Shown: positions 14,312 through 14,774 of the stretch, one piece after another
Layout: each line of letters starts with the position of its first letter
Position numbering within the stretch: the stretch's first letter is position 1
NCBI GenBank assembly: GCA_016932965.1
Contig: JAFGBW010000245.1
Location: forward strand, 1 to 14,774
Direction: 5' to 3'
DNA: 14,774 nt
Source: Candidatus Auribacterota bacterium
GTDB lineage: Bacteria > Auribacterota > JAFGBW01
Position numbers and translations under genes: made by a program
The notes under the pieces: generated by a model
Database searches by the model: none
What the model saw: the letters and a program-made list of their open reading frames with translations, nothing else
What the model was told of the DNA's origin: nothing

Positions 14312-14774
14312 TTATTCATTGGACGGAGCGGAATCTTTTTCCACGTAGATTTCCCTGGTTTTTCCTCCGGTTACAGCGGGTCCGATGACGGCTTTGGCTT
14401 CCAGTTCCTCCATGAGGCGCGAGGCGCGGTTGTAACCGATCTTGAATTTTCTCTGTAAGAGGGACGTGGAGGCCTGCTGGGTTTCCCGGATGAATTCAAC
14501 GGCCTCTTTGAAGAGGGGGTCTTCCTCCCCTTCGAATTCAATGGGTCCTTCGAGAGCGTTCAACGTGATCGGGTCGTATTCCGGTTCCCCCTGGGATTCC
14601 CAGTATTCAACGGCTTTTCTGATTTCATCATCATCCAGGTACGCTCCCTGGATACGGACAAGATCCGAGCTTTGCGGGCTTAGAAACAGCATGTCGCCGT
14701 AACCCAATAATTTTTCAGCGCCGATCGTGTCCAGAACGGTTCTGGAATCCACTTTGGCTGAAACTCGAAAGGCA
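14312..14774 (-). CDS. ftsK: DNA translocase FtsK, C-terminal part (5' end beyond window)
   Basis: FtsK is the septum-anchored hexameric ATPase that pumps DNA during division and activates dimer resolution. Only the last 153 residues are visible; the frame is open through base 14774. The first residues (AFRVSAKVDSRTVLDTIGAE, then KLLGYGDMLFL) are the conserved end of the RecA-like motor. After a linker comes the gamma domain, a winged helix that reads polar KOPS sites: DPLFKEAVEFIRETQQAST, then LLQRKFKIGYNRASRLMEEL, AKAVIGPAVTGGKTREIYV, very close to the family consensus. The GTG within KVDSR (14750-14752) is an internal codon, not a start. The short acidic tail DSAPSNE is ordinary. It is the last gene of its transcript, closed by paired palindromes. 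Confidence 0.95.
   Translation of the reverse strand, partial: AFRVSAKVDSRTVLDTIGAEKLLGYGDMLFLSPQSSDLVRIQGAYLDDDEIRKAVEYWESQGEPEYDPITLNALEGPIEFEGEEDPLFKEAVEFIRETQQASTSLLQRKFKIGYNRASRLMEELEAKAVIGPAVTGGKTREIYVEKDSAPSNE

Overview
The window comes from a Gram-negative (diderm) bacterium of moderate GC content. The evidence is an outer-membrane omptin-type barrel, a TonB/ExbB/ExbD motor and several signal peptides. Pairing aspartate kinase with a citramalate synthase of the Geobacter type fits deltaproteobacteria-like lineages and several poorly cultured diderm phyla. I cannot fix the lineage from sequence alone. TGA is used as an ordinary stop, for example in the ATGA overlaps.

Layout, left to right, almost all on the minus strand. 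(1) 1-359: the N-terminal part of an unrecognised secreted protein that leaves the window. (2) 609-3442: lysC then cimA, an amino-acid operon (aspartate kinase, and citramalate synthase for isoleucine) joined by an ATGA overlap. lysC carries a strong internal start for a separate regulatory subunit. (3) 3731-5205: an omptin-family outer-membrane protease (3972-4907) bracketed by two related, directly oriented palindromic intergenic repeats. (4) 5272-6365: a lone DppC/OppC-type permease overlapping a small membrane protein. (5) 6719-11336: a five-gene unit, giant TPR protein, ExbB, ExbD, TonB-like protein and a tiny membrane-anchored zinc ribbon, most junctions being overlaps or 1-bp gaps. It has a good promoter next to a divergent gene for a secreted protein (11430-12062, plus strand). 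(6) 12063-12348: a puzzling stretch where both strands hold start-less open frames with membrane segments. (7) 12349-13905: a sodium:neurotransmitter-symporter-family transporter with a 21-bp perfect hairpin in its leader. (8) 14312-14774: the C-terminus of FtsK, running off the right edge.

No RNA gene, CRISPR array or intact insertion sequence was seen. The most interesting material is the envelope-energising TPR/ExbBD/TonB/zinc-ribbon operon, the omptin with its full catalytic set, and two families of structured repeats. One family is a paired-palindrome element found directly behind both cimA and ftsK. The other is a larger inverted-repeat element on both sides of the omptin gene.
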